Of a stretch of 64,000 bases of DNA, positions 45,569-54,336 are shown in pieces. The notes below the pieces were generated by a model. The model was given only the letters and a program-made list of their open reading frames with translations, was not told the DNA's origin and ran no database searches. Numbering within the stretch: position 1 is the first letter of the stretch; the number at the start of each line of letters is the position of its first letter. The DNA lies in the NCBI RefSeq assembly GCF_040214835.1, contig NZ_CP157874.1:58501-122500 (forward strand), given 5' to 3'. This DNA comes from Pseudomonas asiatica (GTDB lineage Bacteria; Pseudomonadota; Gammaproteobacteria; Pseudomonadales; Pseudomonadaceae). The position numbers were made by a program, and so were the translations under genes.

Positions 45569-47227
45569 TCACGGCAGACGGGCTTCGTCCGGCACGCTGT
45601 CGAGCATCAGCCCGCCCGTGTCCGAGCCGCCCAGTACCACATAGGCACTGCTACAGAACAAAGAGTTCAACCGTTTCATGTCGGCGATCAGCTCCAAGTG
45701 TAGCGAACTGGTCTCGATACTTTGCAATACCTTGCGCTGCAAGCGGCTGACATGGGCGTGGGCAAGGCGCCGTTCCTGGGCGCGAAAACGGCGTTTTTCC
45801 CGCAGCAGCAAGCGGGCGCTTTCCGGGTCGGCACTGAGGAACACCGACAAGCCCAGGCGCAGGTTGGCCAGCAGCTGTTCCTGCAAGCCGGTCAGCTCTT
45901 CCAGGCCCACCTGGGAGAACTCCCGGCGCTGGCTGGTTTTCTGCTGTTGGACCTTGCGCAGCATGCGCTCGATCAGGTCGCAGGCCAGCTTGAGGTTGAT
46001 CGCCAGTTCGATGATTTCCGCCCAGCGGCGGTTGTCCTGTTCGCTGAGGTCTTCACGCGACATCTGCGCCAGGTACAGCTTGATCGCGCTGTACAAGGCT
46101 TCGGCGTCCTCGCCGAGGGCGCGGACCTGCTGCGGCAAGGCGGCCTGGGTACCGCGCAGGGCACCGAGCATGGCTTCGAGCAGGCTGTCGACGATATCGC
46201 CCAGGCGCAGGGTTTCGCGGGAGGCGTTGGCCAGGGCCAGGCTGGGTGTTTCCAGCGCCGAGGTGTCGAGATGGCGCGGGCGAATCTGGCCGTTGCCGTT
46301 TTCCCGTTCGGGGAGCAGGGTGTTGCACAGCCGGCCCATGGGTTTGACCGTGGGCAGCATGATCAGGCAACGCAGTGTGTTGTAGAGCAGGTGGAAGCCG
46401 ATGACCAGCTCCTGTGGGCTGAAGCTCAGTGAGTCCATCCAGCTCACCAGCGGGTGCAGCACAGGAATGATCAGCAGCAGGCCGATCAGCTTGTACAGCA
46501 GGCTGCCCAGAGCCACTCGGCGCCCGGCGGCGTTTTGCATGCTGGTGCTGAGGAAGGCCAGCAGCCCGCTACCGATATTGGCGCCCACCACCAGGCCGAT
46601 GGCCACCGGCAGGCTGATCACTTCGGCACCGGCCAGCGTTGCGGTGAGCAGCACGGCCGCCAGGCTGGAATAGGAAATCATGGCGAACAGAGCGCCGACC
46701 AAGGCGTCGAGCATGATGTCACCGGTCAGCGAGGCGAACAGCACCTTCACGCCTTGGGCGTGGGTAATCGGCGTAGCTGCCTGCACGATCAGCTCCAATG
46801 CCAGGATGATCAGGCCAAGCCCGATGCCTACCCTGCCCAGCTGGCCGGCCCTCGTCTGTTTGCGTGAGAGGAAGAAGATAACACCCAGGAAGATCAGCAG
46901 CGGCGACAGCCAGGACAGGTCCAGGGTCAGCACCCGGGCCATCAGCGCGGTACCCACGTCGGCGCCGAGCATGATTGCCAAGGCCGGGGTCATGGCCATC
47001 AGGCCCTGGCCGACGAACGAGGTGACGAGCATGGCGGTGGCGTTGCTGCTTTGCACCATGGCCGTGACCAGAATGCCGGCGACGAACGCCAGCGGGCGTT
47101 TGCTCATGTTCTGGCTGATGATGCGCCGCAGGCTCGAGCCGAATACCCGAAGGATGCCGGTACGCACGATGTGGGTGCCCCAGACCAGAAGCGTAACGGC
47201 CGAGAGCAGGTTGAGCAGGGTCAGCAT
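45569..47227 (-). CDS. Na/Pi-cotransporter family protein with PhoU-like tail
   Basis: A 552-residue protein: an N-terminal Na_Pi_cotrans membrane domain in two repeats (GTHIVRTGILRVFGSSLRRII, TAMVQSSNATAMLVTSFVGQG and later ISYSSLAAVLLTATLAGAEV), then a cytoplasmic PhoU-like helical domain (from about 345). The QSS motif that binds the substrate is present in the first repeat. YjbB-type relatives export phosphate. ATG at 47227 follows AGGGGG; the frame opens seven codons earlier. Confidence 0.9.
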   Translation of the reverse strand: MLTLLNLLSAVTLLVWGTHIVRTGILRVFGSSLRRIISQNMSKRPLAFVAGILVTAMVQSSNATAMLVTSFVGQGLMAMTPALAIMLGADVGTALMARVLTLDLSWLSPLLIFLGVIFFLSRKQTRAGQLGRVGIGLGLIILALELIVQAATPITHAQGVKVLFASLTGDIMLDALVGALFAMISYSSLAAVLLTATLAGAEVISLPVAIGLVVGANIGSGLLAFLSTSMQNAAGRRVALGSLLYKLIGLLLIIPVLHPLVSWMDSLSFSPQELVIGFHLLYNTLRCLIMLPTVKPMGRLCNTLLPERENGNGQIRPRHLDTSALETPSLALANASRETLRLGDIVDSLLEAMLGALRGTQAALPQQVRALGEDAEALYSAIKLYLAQMSREDLSEQDNRRWAEIIELAINLKLACDLIERMLRKVQQQKTSQRREFSQVGLEELTGLQEQLLANLRLGLSVFLSADPESARLLLREKRRFRAQERRLAHAHVSRLQRKVLQSIETSSLHLELIADMKRLNSLFCSSAYVVLGGSDTGGLMLDSVPDEARLP

Positions 47228-47390
47228 GGCGACGGCCCCCTGTTGCATTGGCCCAGAGGGCCAAGAGACGAAGCGTGAGCGTTTGAAGAATTTTCAGTGC
47301 TCACTCAAAGCTTTAGTTGTTTTGCGTAGCTGTCGCCAGCTTCGCATGGCTGCCATTTATTTGAAACACACTGGAAATGAATGATTGCTT

Positions 47391-47493
47391 GTGCCGGCCT
47401 CTTCGCGGGTGAACCCGCTCCCACAGGATCACCATAATCTCAAGGCCTGTGTGGCCCCTGTGGGAGCGGGTTTACCCGCGAAGAGGCCGGCAC
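47391..47493. repeat. BIME: inverted pair of REP elements (family A)
   Basis: Extended arms GTGCCGGCCTCTTCGCGGGT and its complement, with a 30-base spacer, between the Na/Pi promoter region and the terC terminator. Confidence 0.93.
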
Positions 47494-47524
47494 AGGACAG
47501 CTCCATTTCTGATACCCAGAAATG

Positions 47525-47558
47525 AAAAAAGGGCCCCGAACAGAACGAAGGGCCCTTT
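47525..47558 (-). terminator. Rho-independent terminator of the TerC gene
   Basis: AAAGGGCCC and GGGCCCTTT form a 9-bp stem (47528-47536 with 47550-47558). Read on the minus strand the stem is followed by a T-run (TTTTTTCATT), just after the terC stop. Confidence 0.88.
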
Positions 47559-47578
47559 ATGTCCTGCACTTCCTGATC

Positions 47579-48349
47579 TTATTGACCCGGAATGTCCTTG
47601 CGCAGTTTCACCGGCTCATGCTCTTTGCCGTTCTTGCGGGCCAAGGCAGTGCGCATGCGGATGTTGATGGCTTCCACCGCCAGCGAGAACGCCATGGCGA
47701 AGTAGACGTAGCCCTTTGGTACATGCACGTCGAAAGCTTCGGCGATCAGCACGGTACCGACCACGATCAGGAACGATAGTGCGAGCATCTTCAGCGACGG
47801 GTGCTTGTCGATGAAGTCGCTGATGGTGCCGGCGCACAGCATCATCACCAGCACGGCGACGATGATCGCGGCGATCATCACCGGTACGTGGGACACCATG
47901 CCCACCGCAGTGATCACCGAGTCCAGCGAGAACACGATATCGATGATGGCGATCTGGATGATGGTGTAGAAGAACTTGCCACCCGCGCCTTTCGGCTCTT
48001 CCGGGTTCTCGTCCTCGCCTTCCAGGCCGTGGTAGATCTCTTGCGAGCTTTTCCACAGCAGGAACAGGCCACCAAAGAACAGGATCAGGTCACGCCCGGA
48101 GATGCCCTGGCCCAGGACCACGAACAGGTCGGCGGTAAGGCGCATGACCCAGGTGATCGACAGCAGCAGCATGATACGGGTGACCATGGCCAGGGCCAGG
48201 CCGAAGATCCGGGTGCGCGGCTGCATGTGCTTGGGCATGCGGCTGACCAGAATCGAGATCATGATGATGTTGTCGATACCGAGGACGATCTCAAGCGCGG
48301 TAAGGGTGAAAAAGGCAACCCAGATTTCCGGGCTGGTCAGCCATTCCAT
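47579..48349 (-). CDS. TerC family integral membrane protein
   Basis: A 256-residue polytopic protein with the TerC signatures EIVLGIDNIIMISIL and IIDIVFSLDSVITAVGM, each carrying the conserved Asp in a membrane helix. TerC relatives export manganese or support metal loading of secreted proteins; the exact ion here cannot be read from sequence. The short loop GLEGEDENPEEPKGAGG is acidic and cytoplasmic. It stands downstream of a CitMHS transporter gene on the same strand, separated by a GC-rich hairpin. Confidence 0.93.
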   Translation of the reverse strand: MEWLTSPEIWVAFFTLTALEIVLGIDNIIMISILVSRMPKHMQPRTRIFGLALAMVTRIMLLLSITWVMRLTADLFVVLGQGISGRDLILFFGGLFLLWKSSQEIYHGLEGEDENPEEPKGAGGKFFYTIIQIAIIDIVFSLDSVITAVGMVSHVPVMIAAIIVAVLVMMLCAGTISDFIDKHPSLKMLALSFLIVVGTVLIAEAFDVHVPKGYVYFAMAFSLAVEAINIRMRTALARKNGKEHEPVKLRKDIPGQ

Positions 48350-48371
48350 GTGTTTTCCTTCGAACGGTAAA

Positions 48372-48401
48372 GGCGACGCGCCCGGATCAGGGCGCGTCGC
48401 G
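48372..48401 (-). terminator. GC-rich hairpin between the CitMHS and TerC genes
   Basis: GCGACGCGCCC and GGGCGCGTCGC form a perfect 11-bp stem with a 6-base loop. On the minus strand it is followed only by CTTTACC, so termination is plausible but the T-run is weak. Otherwise it could be an mRNA processing or stability element. Confidence 0.55.
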
Positions 48402-48420
48402 TTAGGGAAATACGCGTTTA

Positions 48421-49728
48421 TTAAAGACTACTGAACAGCGGGAAAATGCCCATCAGCAGCGCGGCGAGCATTATGCACAGGCACACCAGCACTGCCCACT
48501 TCAAGGTGAAGCGCTGATGATCGCCGAACTCGATGCCTGCCAGGGCCACCAGCAGGTAGGTGGAGGGTACCAAGGGGCTGAGCAGGTGTACCGGTTGCCC
48601 GACGATCGACGCACGGGCCATTTCCACCGGGCTGATGCCGTAGTGGCTGGCAGCTTCGGCCAGCACCGGCAGCACGCCATAGTAGAACGCGTCGTTGGAC
48701 ATGAAGAAGGTGAACGGCATGCTCACGATCGCGGTGATCACCGCCAGGTATGGGCCCAGCGCCTCGGGGATGACCGACAGCAGGCTCTTGGACATGGCGT
48801 CGACCATGCCGGTGCCCGACAGGATGCCGGTGAAGATGCCGGCGGCAAAGATCAGCCCGGTTACCGCCAGCACGCTGCCGGCGTGGGCGGCGATGCGGTC
48901 TTTCTGCTGCTGCAGGCACGGGTAGTTGACGATCATGGCGATGCTGAAGGCGATCATGAACAGCACTGGCAGCGGCAGCACGCCGGCAATCAGCGCGACC
49001 ATCAGGGCAGCGGTCAGGGCGCCGTTGAAGTACAGCAGTTTTGGCCGGCGCGCGTCCGGGTACTGCGAAACAGTGATTTCGCTGTGGTCGATGTCGTCGG
49101 TGGGCAGGTGCAACTCGCCCAGACGGGCACGTTCGCGCTTGCCGTACATGTAGGCGATGGCCAGGATTGCCAGCACGCCGAACAGCATGGCCGGGATCAT
49201 CGGCACGAAGATGTCCGACGGGTCCACGTGCAGGGCGCTGGCGGCACGGGCGGTCGGGCCACCCCAGGGGGTCATGTTCATCACCCCGCCGGCGAGAATG
49301 ATCAGGCCGGCCATGATCCGCGGGCTCATGCCCAGGCGGCTGTACATCGGCAGCATGGCGGCGCAGCAGATCATGTAGGTGGTGGCGCCGTCACCGTCGA
49401 GCGAGACCACCAGGGCCAGTACTGCGGTGCCGACGGAGACTTTCAGCGGGTCACCCTTGACCAGCTTGAGGATCTTGCGCACGGCCGGGTCGAACAGGCC
49501 GGAGTCGATCATCAGGGCGAAATAGAGGATGGCGAACATCAGCATCACGCCGGTAGGTGCGAGCTTGCTGATGCCCTCGAGCATCATCGGGCCGATCTTG
49601 GCGGAAAAACCGCCGAACAGGGCGAACAGGATCGGTACCAGGATCAGCGCGATCAAGGCCGAAAGGCGCTTGGTCATGATCAGGTACATGAAGGTGATGA
49701 CCATGGCAAAGCCGAGGAAGGTCAGCAT
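48421..49728 (-). CDS. CitMHS family citrate:metal ion symporter
   Basis: A 435-residue polytopic transporter of the CitMHS family (citrate complexed with Mg2+ or other divalent ions). Family features: MLTFLGFAMVITFMYLIMTKRLSAL start, SLDGDGATTYMI, GGVMNMTPWGGPTARAASAL and the late SNDAFYYGVLPVL segment. About 12 helices with a central cytoplasmic loop (HLPTDDIDHSEI). No regulator gene is adjacent; its upstream 265 bases hold no other gene. Confidence 0.93.
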   Translation of the reverse strand: MLTFLGFAMVITFMYLIMTKRLSALIALILVPILFALFGGFSAKIGPMMLEGISKLAPTGVMLMFAILYFALMIDSGLFDPAVRKILKLVKGDPLKVSVGTAVLALVVSLDGDGATTYMICCAAMLPMYSRLGMSPRIMAGLIILAGGVMNMTPWGGPTARAASALHVDPSDIFVPMIPAMLFGVLAILAIAYMYGKRERARLGELHLPTDDIDHSEITVSQYPDARRPKLLYFNGALTAALMVALIAGVLPLPVLFMIAFSIAMIVNYPCLQQQKDRIAAHAGSVLAVTGLIFAAGIFTGILSGTGMVDAMSKSLLSVIPEALGPYLAVITAIVSMPFTFFMSNDAFYYGVLPVLAEAASHYGISPVEMARASIVGQPVHLLSPLVPSTYLLVALAGIEFGDHQRFTLKWAVLVCLCIMLAALLMGIFPLFSSL

Positions 49729-49995
49729 GGCAATACTCCAGGCGTGGCGCGGCGAAAGGAACGTCGATTCGGGCGGATCAGCGCGTTTGGCGCTGTGCGG
49801 GGAGCATGCGGAGGGGGGCTACGGAAAGTCGGGCACAGGAATACATCAGAATCACCATTGTTGTTGTTGATTGGGCCGGGCGCGGTGGATACCGGGTGCC
49901 CTGGCTGACCGGTCTTGTGCCGGTAGTGGGGGCTATCCTATGAGGGCAAGCTTTCAGCCAGCTTTCGCCGAAGCAAAGGCGACGAGAGGTAGGTG

Positions 49996-50397
49996 ATGCA
50001 GGATGTGACCGAGGGTGGCTGCCATTGTGGCGCCTTGCGTTATCGGTTGGAGGGCGACCTGACGGACATTGCCCATTGCCATTGCTCGATCTGCCGGCGG
50101 GTCAGTGGCGGGCTGGTGGTGACCTGGCTCACCGTGCCCCGCTCGGGGTTCCAGTGGCTGGCGGGCGAGCCGAACTGCTATGTGGCACCGGCCAGTTGCA
50201 GCCGGTACTTCTGTGGGCATTGCGGGGCGCATGTGGCGTTGGTTACTACACATAGCCCGGAGACGGTGGATGTGACGGTGGCGACCTTGGACCACCCGGA
50301 ACGGGTCAGGGCCAACCGGCATATCTGGGTGGATAGCCGGTTGCCTTGGTTGCATCTGGACGAGGATTTGCCTTCGGAGGCGGAGGAGAACCTGTAA
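49996..50397 (+). CDS. GFA (glutathione-dependent formaldehyde-activating enzyme-like) zinc protein
   Basis: A 133-residue protein of the GFA/CENP-V fold: zinc-binding CHCGAL near residue 10, CHCSICRR around residue 30 and CGHCGAH near residue 75. Founding members bind glutathione with formaldehyde, but most homologues have unknown substrates. GAGAGGTAGG precedes the ATG at 49996 (a GTG three bases before is an alternative). It diverges from the CitMHS gene. Confidence 0.9.
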   Translation: MQDVTEGGCHCGALRYRLEGDLTDIAHCHCSICRRVSGGLVVTWLTVPRSGFQWLAGEPNCYVAPASCSRYFCGHCGAHVALVTTHSPETVDVTVATLDHPERVRANRHIWVDSRLPWLHLDEDLPSEAEENL

Positions 50398-50418
50398 GAG
50401 ATTGTGTTGGTGCTGCTG

Positions 50419-50512
50419 GCTCTATCGCCGGCAAGCCAGCTCCCACAGGTACCCCAACACCCTTCAGACCTGTGGGGATCTTGTGGGAGCTGGCTTGCCG
50501 GTGATAGGGCCG
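50419..50512. repeat. BIME: inverted pair of REP elements (family C)
   Basis: CTATCGCCGGCAAGCCAGCT and GGGAGCTGGCTTGCCGGTGA arms around a 35-base spacer, between the convergent ends of the GFA and DUF4105 genes. Confidence 0.9.
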
Positions 50513-50524
50513 GTACAGCCATAC

Positions 50525-52480
50525 TTACAACTGCAGGCCTCCTGCAGCCTTGTGCAATGCCCGCAGATGCTCGCCCACCTGCTTCACGTTGGCTTCCACC
50601 GCCGCAATCTCCCTGGCCCGCGACGGCTCCAGCAGCGCCCTCACCTCTTTGTCCAGGCTCGTGCTCAAGCGCAGCAACTGCGCTTGCCGCTCGCTGCTGA
50701 CCTGTTCCAGGTGCTTGCGCTCCTGCGGCTGCGGCAGCCCGTAGCCCTTGCTATCGAGCAATTCTGCCGGGCGGCTGAGGAAGCCACTGTTGGCAAGCAT
50801 CTGCCTGAGGGTCGCATCGGCCTTGCTGACGCTGCCATCGTTCAGCGCGGCGGCGTTAAGGTACCGCTGCTTGACCTCGTCCTGGGCCAGCAGCAGTTGC
50901 CGGCGCAAGCTGGCCTGTTCAAGCAGCAGCAAGGCGGCGCTGGTGCGCAGGTCGGCCTGGGCGAACCAGCCCCGCCGTTGCTCGGCGTCAAGGGCCAGCC
51001 AGTCCTCGACCTTGTCCTGTTTGATTGGCAACTGTTTCTTCAACACCTCGAACATGGCCTGGTAACGGTCGCGGTAGGAGTCGAAGCGATAACCCAGGCG
51101 CAGCGCCTCGCGGGGGTCGTCGAGCACACTGGTGTCGGCGAGCCCCCTGCCCTTGAGCACAGCCAGCAAGCCATTGGGCATGATGCTATCGAGGTCGTTC
51201 AGGCGTGGGTTGGCGGTGCCGCTGCGCAGCAGCTTCAACGACTCTACTGCGCAGTTGTTGGACAGGAACCAGTAGTTGCCATCGTAGCTCCAGTGCATTT
51301 CGGCGGCCTGACGCACCAGGTTCTCGATCTCGTCGCGGTCGAGCCGCAAGGGCACCGAGGCCAGGCTGCGCAGTTCGGTCTTGGTGTACTCGTCGATCAC
51401 CTGGCCCAGCGGCAGCACGAACAGGCGCGAGGGGTAGGCACCGACCAGGCCGTCCCAGCTGGAAAGCTGCACATCGTTGACGAAGGCGCGGTACGACAGC
51501 ACCAGGCTCTGGTCGAGGTCCAGGCGGCAGTCCGGCCCGCGTGGGCGGCCCGGCTTGCAGATCACCAGGCGCAGCATGCTGTGGCCCCAGCGGCTGACCA
51601 GGTTCTGGTTGGCTTCGGCCAGCAGGTAGTCCACCTCATAGACCCGCTCGGGGTCGATTTCGCCCAGCGGTTGGCGGGCGAAGTCGCTGCCGGCATTGAT
51701 GAACGGCAGGCCCTTGGCGCAGCTGTCCTGCTGCGGTGCCCAGCCGAAGTGTTCGCGCAGGTACTGGTTCAGCGCCGGACGGCGGCAGCCGTAGCTCGGG
51801 TCGAGGAGGAAGTACTCCATGTTGACCGCGATGTACTCCTTGGGGCTGCTCAGTTCATAGCTGTCGGGGCTGCGCACGAACTGGCCGTTGTGCTGCTCGC
51901 GCTCGCCGCGTCGGCCCACGTACTGCTGCCAGCCGGCCAGGTCGAGCAGGCGCGGGTCGTCGCTGAGGGTGAAGCGGCGCTCGGCCTGGCCACGGCATGC
52001 TTCGGGCAGGCCGACCTTGCCCAACGTCCCTTGCTGGCGCTTGCAACGGGCGATCAGCGCGTTCTCGGCGCTGGGCCACAGCCGGGCGCGGTCGTAGATA
52101 TGGGTGAGTTCGTGCAGCACGGTGGCCAGCAGTTCTTCTCGCACCGTGCCATGCGGGCGGTTGGTGCGCTCGGTGGCAGCACTGCCATTGGTGAGGCTGG
52201 GCAGCAGGCGGCGATTGAGTTCGAGGGTAGATACCAGCGATGCCTGGCCATAGGCGTCGGCCTGCATGTTGTCGCTCCAGCTGACCCGCACCCGGCGGTT
52301 CAGCTGTTGCTTGAAGCGAGGGGGCAGCTTGCCCATGGCTTCGTCGAGCAGAGCCTGAGTGGCTTGGGCCTGCTGCGAGTCAAGGCCGGACGCCTGCAGC
52401 TCGAGCTGCAGGTCGGCCAGGGCGGGCGTGCCGAGCAGCGTCAGGGCGCAGCCGAGCAGCCAGGCGCGCACGCGGTTCAC
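50525..52480 (-). CDS. DUF4105 envelope protein with N-terminal HExxH domain
   Basis: A 651-residue exported protein (signal peptide about 1-22, ending TPALA). The N-terminal region carries HELTH (residues 123-127) inside EELLATVLHELTHIYDRAR, a zincin-like zinc motif. The central region (about 270-440) is DUF4105, with WGHSMLRLVIC, LSYRAF and the FLSNNCAVESLKLL Cys motif; in Bacteroides a DUF4105 protein is the lipoprotein N-acyltransferase Lnb. The C-terminal part is helical. It starts with GTG at 52480, overlapping the preceding DUF2388 stop (GTGA). Confidence 0.85.
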   Translation of the reverse strand: MNRVRAWLLGCALTLLGTPALADLQLELQASGLDSQQAQATQALLDEAMGKLPPRFKQQLNRRVRVSWSDNMQADAYGQASLVSTLELNRRLLPSLTNGSAATERTNRPHGTVREELLATVLHELTHIYDRARLWPSAENALIARCKRQQGTLGKVGLPEACRGQAERRFTLSDDPRLLDLAGWQQYVGRRGEREQHNGQFVRSPDSYELSSPKEYIAVNMEYFLLDPSYGCRRPALNQYLREHFGWAPQQDSCAKGLPFINAGSDFARQPLGEIDPERVYEVDYLLAEANQNLVSRWGHSMLRLVICKPGRPRGPDCRLDLDQSLVLSYRAFVNDVQLSSWDGLVGAYPSRLFVLPLGQVIDEYTKTELRSLASVPLRLDRDEIENLVRQAAEMHWSYDGNYWFLSNNCAVESLKLLRSGTANPRLNDLDSIMPNGLLAVLKGRGLADTSVLDDPREALRLGYRFDSYRDRYQAMFEVLKKQLPIKQDKVEDWLALDAEQRRGWFAQADLRTSAALLLLEQASLRRQLLLAQDEVKQRYLNAAALNDGSVSKADATLRQMLANSGFLSRPAELLDSKGYGLPQPQERKHLEQVSSERQAQLLRLSTSLDKEVRALLEPSRAREIAAVEANVKQVGEHLRALHKAAGGLQL

Positions 52481-52797
52481 AGCGCGAGGATGGCTTCAGC
52501 CAGTACCTGGTCGCTGGCGTCGCGCGCTTGCGGCACGCGCTCACGCAGGGTGTTGAAGGCGGCCTCGAGCTGGGCGCCGCGGATGTCACCGTTGCTGGCG
52601 ACAAAGCTGGCGGCGTCGTCATGGGCTTCGCGCACCACTTTGGAATCGCGGATCGAGGTGGTGGTGTCAGAGGTGAAATCGATCGAACGGCCAAAGGCCC
52701 GCACGATGATATTGCTGGTGGCCACCAGGGTCTGTGCCTGGGCCAGGTCGGCCAGCAGCAGCATGCCGAGGGTAGCGGCAATCAGCGGTTTACGCAT
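52477..52797 (-). CDS. DUF2388 exported protein, paralogue 1 (coupled to DUF4105 gene)
   Basis: A 106-residue protein with a signal peptide (about 1-21, ending AQA). The mature part has VREAHDDAASFVASNGDIRG and ends LAEAILAL. The stop overlaps the DUF4105 GTG start, so the two are made together. Nothing beyond the family name DUF2388 is known to me. It is the first of three adjacent paralogues, read here in the order of coordinates. Confidence 0.85.
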   Translation of the reverse strand: MRKPLIAATLGMLLLADLAQAQTLVATSNIIVRAFGRSIDFTSDTTTSIRDSKVVREAHDDAASFVASNGDIRGAQLEAAFNTLRERVPQARDASDQVLAEAILAL

Positions 52798-52833
52798 GGA
52801 GCATCTCCGAAAAATACAGGGAGTCAGATGTAA

Positions 52834-53127
52834 TTATTGGACGAGAATTGCCTGCGCCAGTTCCAGATCGCCGACGGTATGCCGTGCGCAATTGTGGCGT
52901 AGTGATTCCAGCGCTGCCTCCAGCCGCGCACCGCGGATCTGGCCGTCGCTGGCGACGAAGGCCGCAGCATCGTCCTGGGCCTGGCGGACCAGTTTGCGGT
53001 CGAACGGTGCGGTGGTGACCTGGCTGGTGACATAGCCGGTGATGACCAGGCTTTGCGTAGTGGTATCCATGGCATGGGCGCTGGCCATGCCAACAACGGA
53101 GAACAGCAACGGCAACAGATAACGCAT
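52834..53127 (-). CDS. DUF2388 exported protein, paralogue 2
   Basis: A 97-residue protein with a signal peptide (about 1-19, ending SAHA). It shares LVRQAQDDAAAFVASDGQIR and the C-terminal LAQAILVQ with its neighbours, and has one Cys (LRHNCARH) that the other two lack. The ATG at 53127 gives a standard signal peptide; the frame opens 11 codons upstream. 36 bases separate it from paralogue 1. Confidence 0.83.
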   Translation of the reverse strand: MRYLLPLLFSVVGMASAHAMDTTTQSLVITGYVTSQVTTAPFDRKLVRQAQDDAAAFVASDGQIRGARLEAALESLRHNCARHTVGDLELAQAILVQ

Positions 53128-53215
53128 GGGCTCTACAACAGCTGGAAACGTGGGCGGCAATGGTGAGTACGGCTGTGCTGGTGGTGACCAGCACAGCTGA
53201 ACGGCTCAGCCGGGG

Positions 53216-53533
53216 TCAGAGCGCCAGGATGGCCTGGGCCAGTTGCGCGTCGCTGGCCTGCAGGGCTGGCATCTGCGAGCGGATGTGCAGGAAAGCGCTT
53301 TCCAGCTTGGCACCGCGGATGTCGCCCTGGCTGCCAACGAAGCTGGCGGCGTCGTCACGGGCGGCCTGGACGATCTTGTCGTCACGGAACGAGGAGGAAA
53401 TATCGGAAGTGGCATCGGTGGACGCGGCCACTGCGCCAACGACGGCGTCGGTGGTGACAACGAAGCTGGTGGCGTTTGCGGTGCCGGCCAGGCTCAGCAT
53501 CAGGGCGGCGCCAATCAGGTATTTACGGGACAT
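53216..53533 (-). CDS. DUF2388 exported protein, paralogue 3
   Basis: A 105-residue protein with a signal peptide (about 1-22, ending GTANA). It shares IVQAARDDAASFVGSQGDIR and the tail LAQAILAL. The ATG at 53533 follows AGGAGTCC; an upstream in-frame start is not needed. About 90 bases separate it from paralogue 2, so it may be first in a four-gene transcript. Confidence 0.85.
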   Translation of the reverse strand: MSRKYLIGAALMLSLAGTANATSFVVTTDAVVGAVAASTDATSDISSSFRDDKIVQAARDDAASFVGSQGDIRGAKLESAFLHIRSQMPALQASDAQLAQAILAL

Positions 53534-53765
53534 GATCGTGGACTCCTGGACTAGGGTCGGGTGGTTCTGCTTTATCGGACGCTCGCACAGCTCGTCGCGG
53601 TACTTTTTCAACAGTGCGTTCTACCAGACTGTCACGCCAAGCGTATCACGCGCCGGTGTTTCTGGATGTTAATGAACAGCGCACCAATAAACTGTTATGG
53701 TTTGTTTTAGGATTTTCCAAACTGTACATGCTCGTCTGCAAAAGGCTCTGGCATGCCGCCTGCAA

Positions 53766-53800
53766 ACAAAAAACCCGTCGCAGTCACCTGCAACGGGTTT
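53766..53800 (-). terminator. Rho-independent terminator of the DUF1127 gene
   Basis: AAACCCGT and ACGGGTTT form an 8-bp stem (53771-53778 with 53793-53800). On the minus strand it is followed by the T-run TTTTTTG. Confidence 0.88.
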
Positions 53801-53840
53801 CGGGAATTCGCGGTGCCGGCCGAAGCCGGCAAGCCGGAGC

Positions 53841-54056
53841 TTAGCGCCAGAAAGGCTTGCTCAGCTCTTCGTAACGCTGCGACTCGCTGATGCCGGCGTC
53901 GGCCAGCAGGCGGGCGTCCAGGCGAGCCAGTTGACGGCGGCTGGCCATGCGGCGCTGCCACAGCAGCAAGGTGGACAGAGCGCGCAGCGGCAGCGAAGCG
54001 TTGGATTGTTGGGCGTTGCTTTCAAAAACCAGACCGGAACTGAGGGTACGTTCCAT
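53841..54056 (-). CDS. DUF1127 small protein
   Basis: A 71-residue basic protein whose C-terminal half, LLLWQRRMASRRQLARLDARLLADAGIS, is the DUF1127 (YjiS-like) domain. Members in other proteobacteria bind RNA and affect phosphate and carbon metabolism. In Pseudomonas, DUF1127 genes are often next to MocR-type regulator genes; none is in this window, but the upstream region has repeated motifs (listed separately). Own terminator downstream. Confidence 0.9.
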   Translation of the reverse strand: MERTLSSGLVFESNAQQSNASLPLRALSTLLLWQRRMASRRQLARLDARLLADAGISESQRYEELSKPFWR

Positions 54057-54141
54057 GATGTTTCATCCTTCCGCTTATGGCGGGATTAGGTAGTGATTTA
54101 ACTGATGCCAATGATCCTCCTCTGTCGTCCATAACAGTAGA

Positions 54142-54304
54142 TACAGTTCGGTTGAAAGACGATGGTCCAGTTAACTGTGTAACCCTACTGTTGCACTCGA
54201 AACTGGCGTAACTGTACTGGTCTGCCCTTGTTTGGTGCGTTCTGACTTAGGGTGAGGGATTTTTCAGGCGGAAGAGCTAAAAATTACCAGTACAGTAGTA
54301 CAGT
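54142..54304. promoter_or_regulatory. Repeated ACTGTACTGGT/ACCAGTACAGT operator-like motifs
   Basis: ACTGTACTGGT at 54211-54221 is the exact reverse complement of ACCAGTACAGT at 54286-54296. Further TACAGT copies lie at 54142-54147 and 54299-54304, and ACTGT at 54174. Such paired repeats are typical of GntR/MocR-type regulator sites. They lie 90-250 bases upstream of the DUF1127 start. Confidence 0.6.
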
Positions 54305-54336
54305 TTTGTTTAAAAATAAGTGATGGCTGTAATGCT

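Larger units (their letters stand above)
47228..47578. other. Intergenic gap of about 350 bases upstream of the Na/Pi gene
   Basis: It holds an A/T-rich stretch (47285-47390) that probably contains the promoter of the Na/Pi gene, then a family A BIME, then the terC terminator. No open frame worth calling was seen. Confidence 0.7.

Noticed and set aside
48517..49908. A 463-residue frame opposite the CitMHS gene and a similar frame of 566 residues at 56115-57815 opposite pntB
   Set aside because: Both are His/Gln/Gly/Asp-rich antisense shadows typical of GC-rich membrane-protein genes.
50402..53035. An 877-residue open frame on the + strand over the DUF4105 and DUF2388 genes
   Set aside because: Low-complexity composition with no motifs; the minus-strand genes have signal peptides, conserved motifs and coupled starts.
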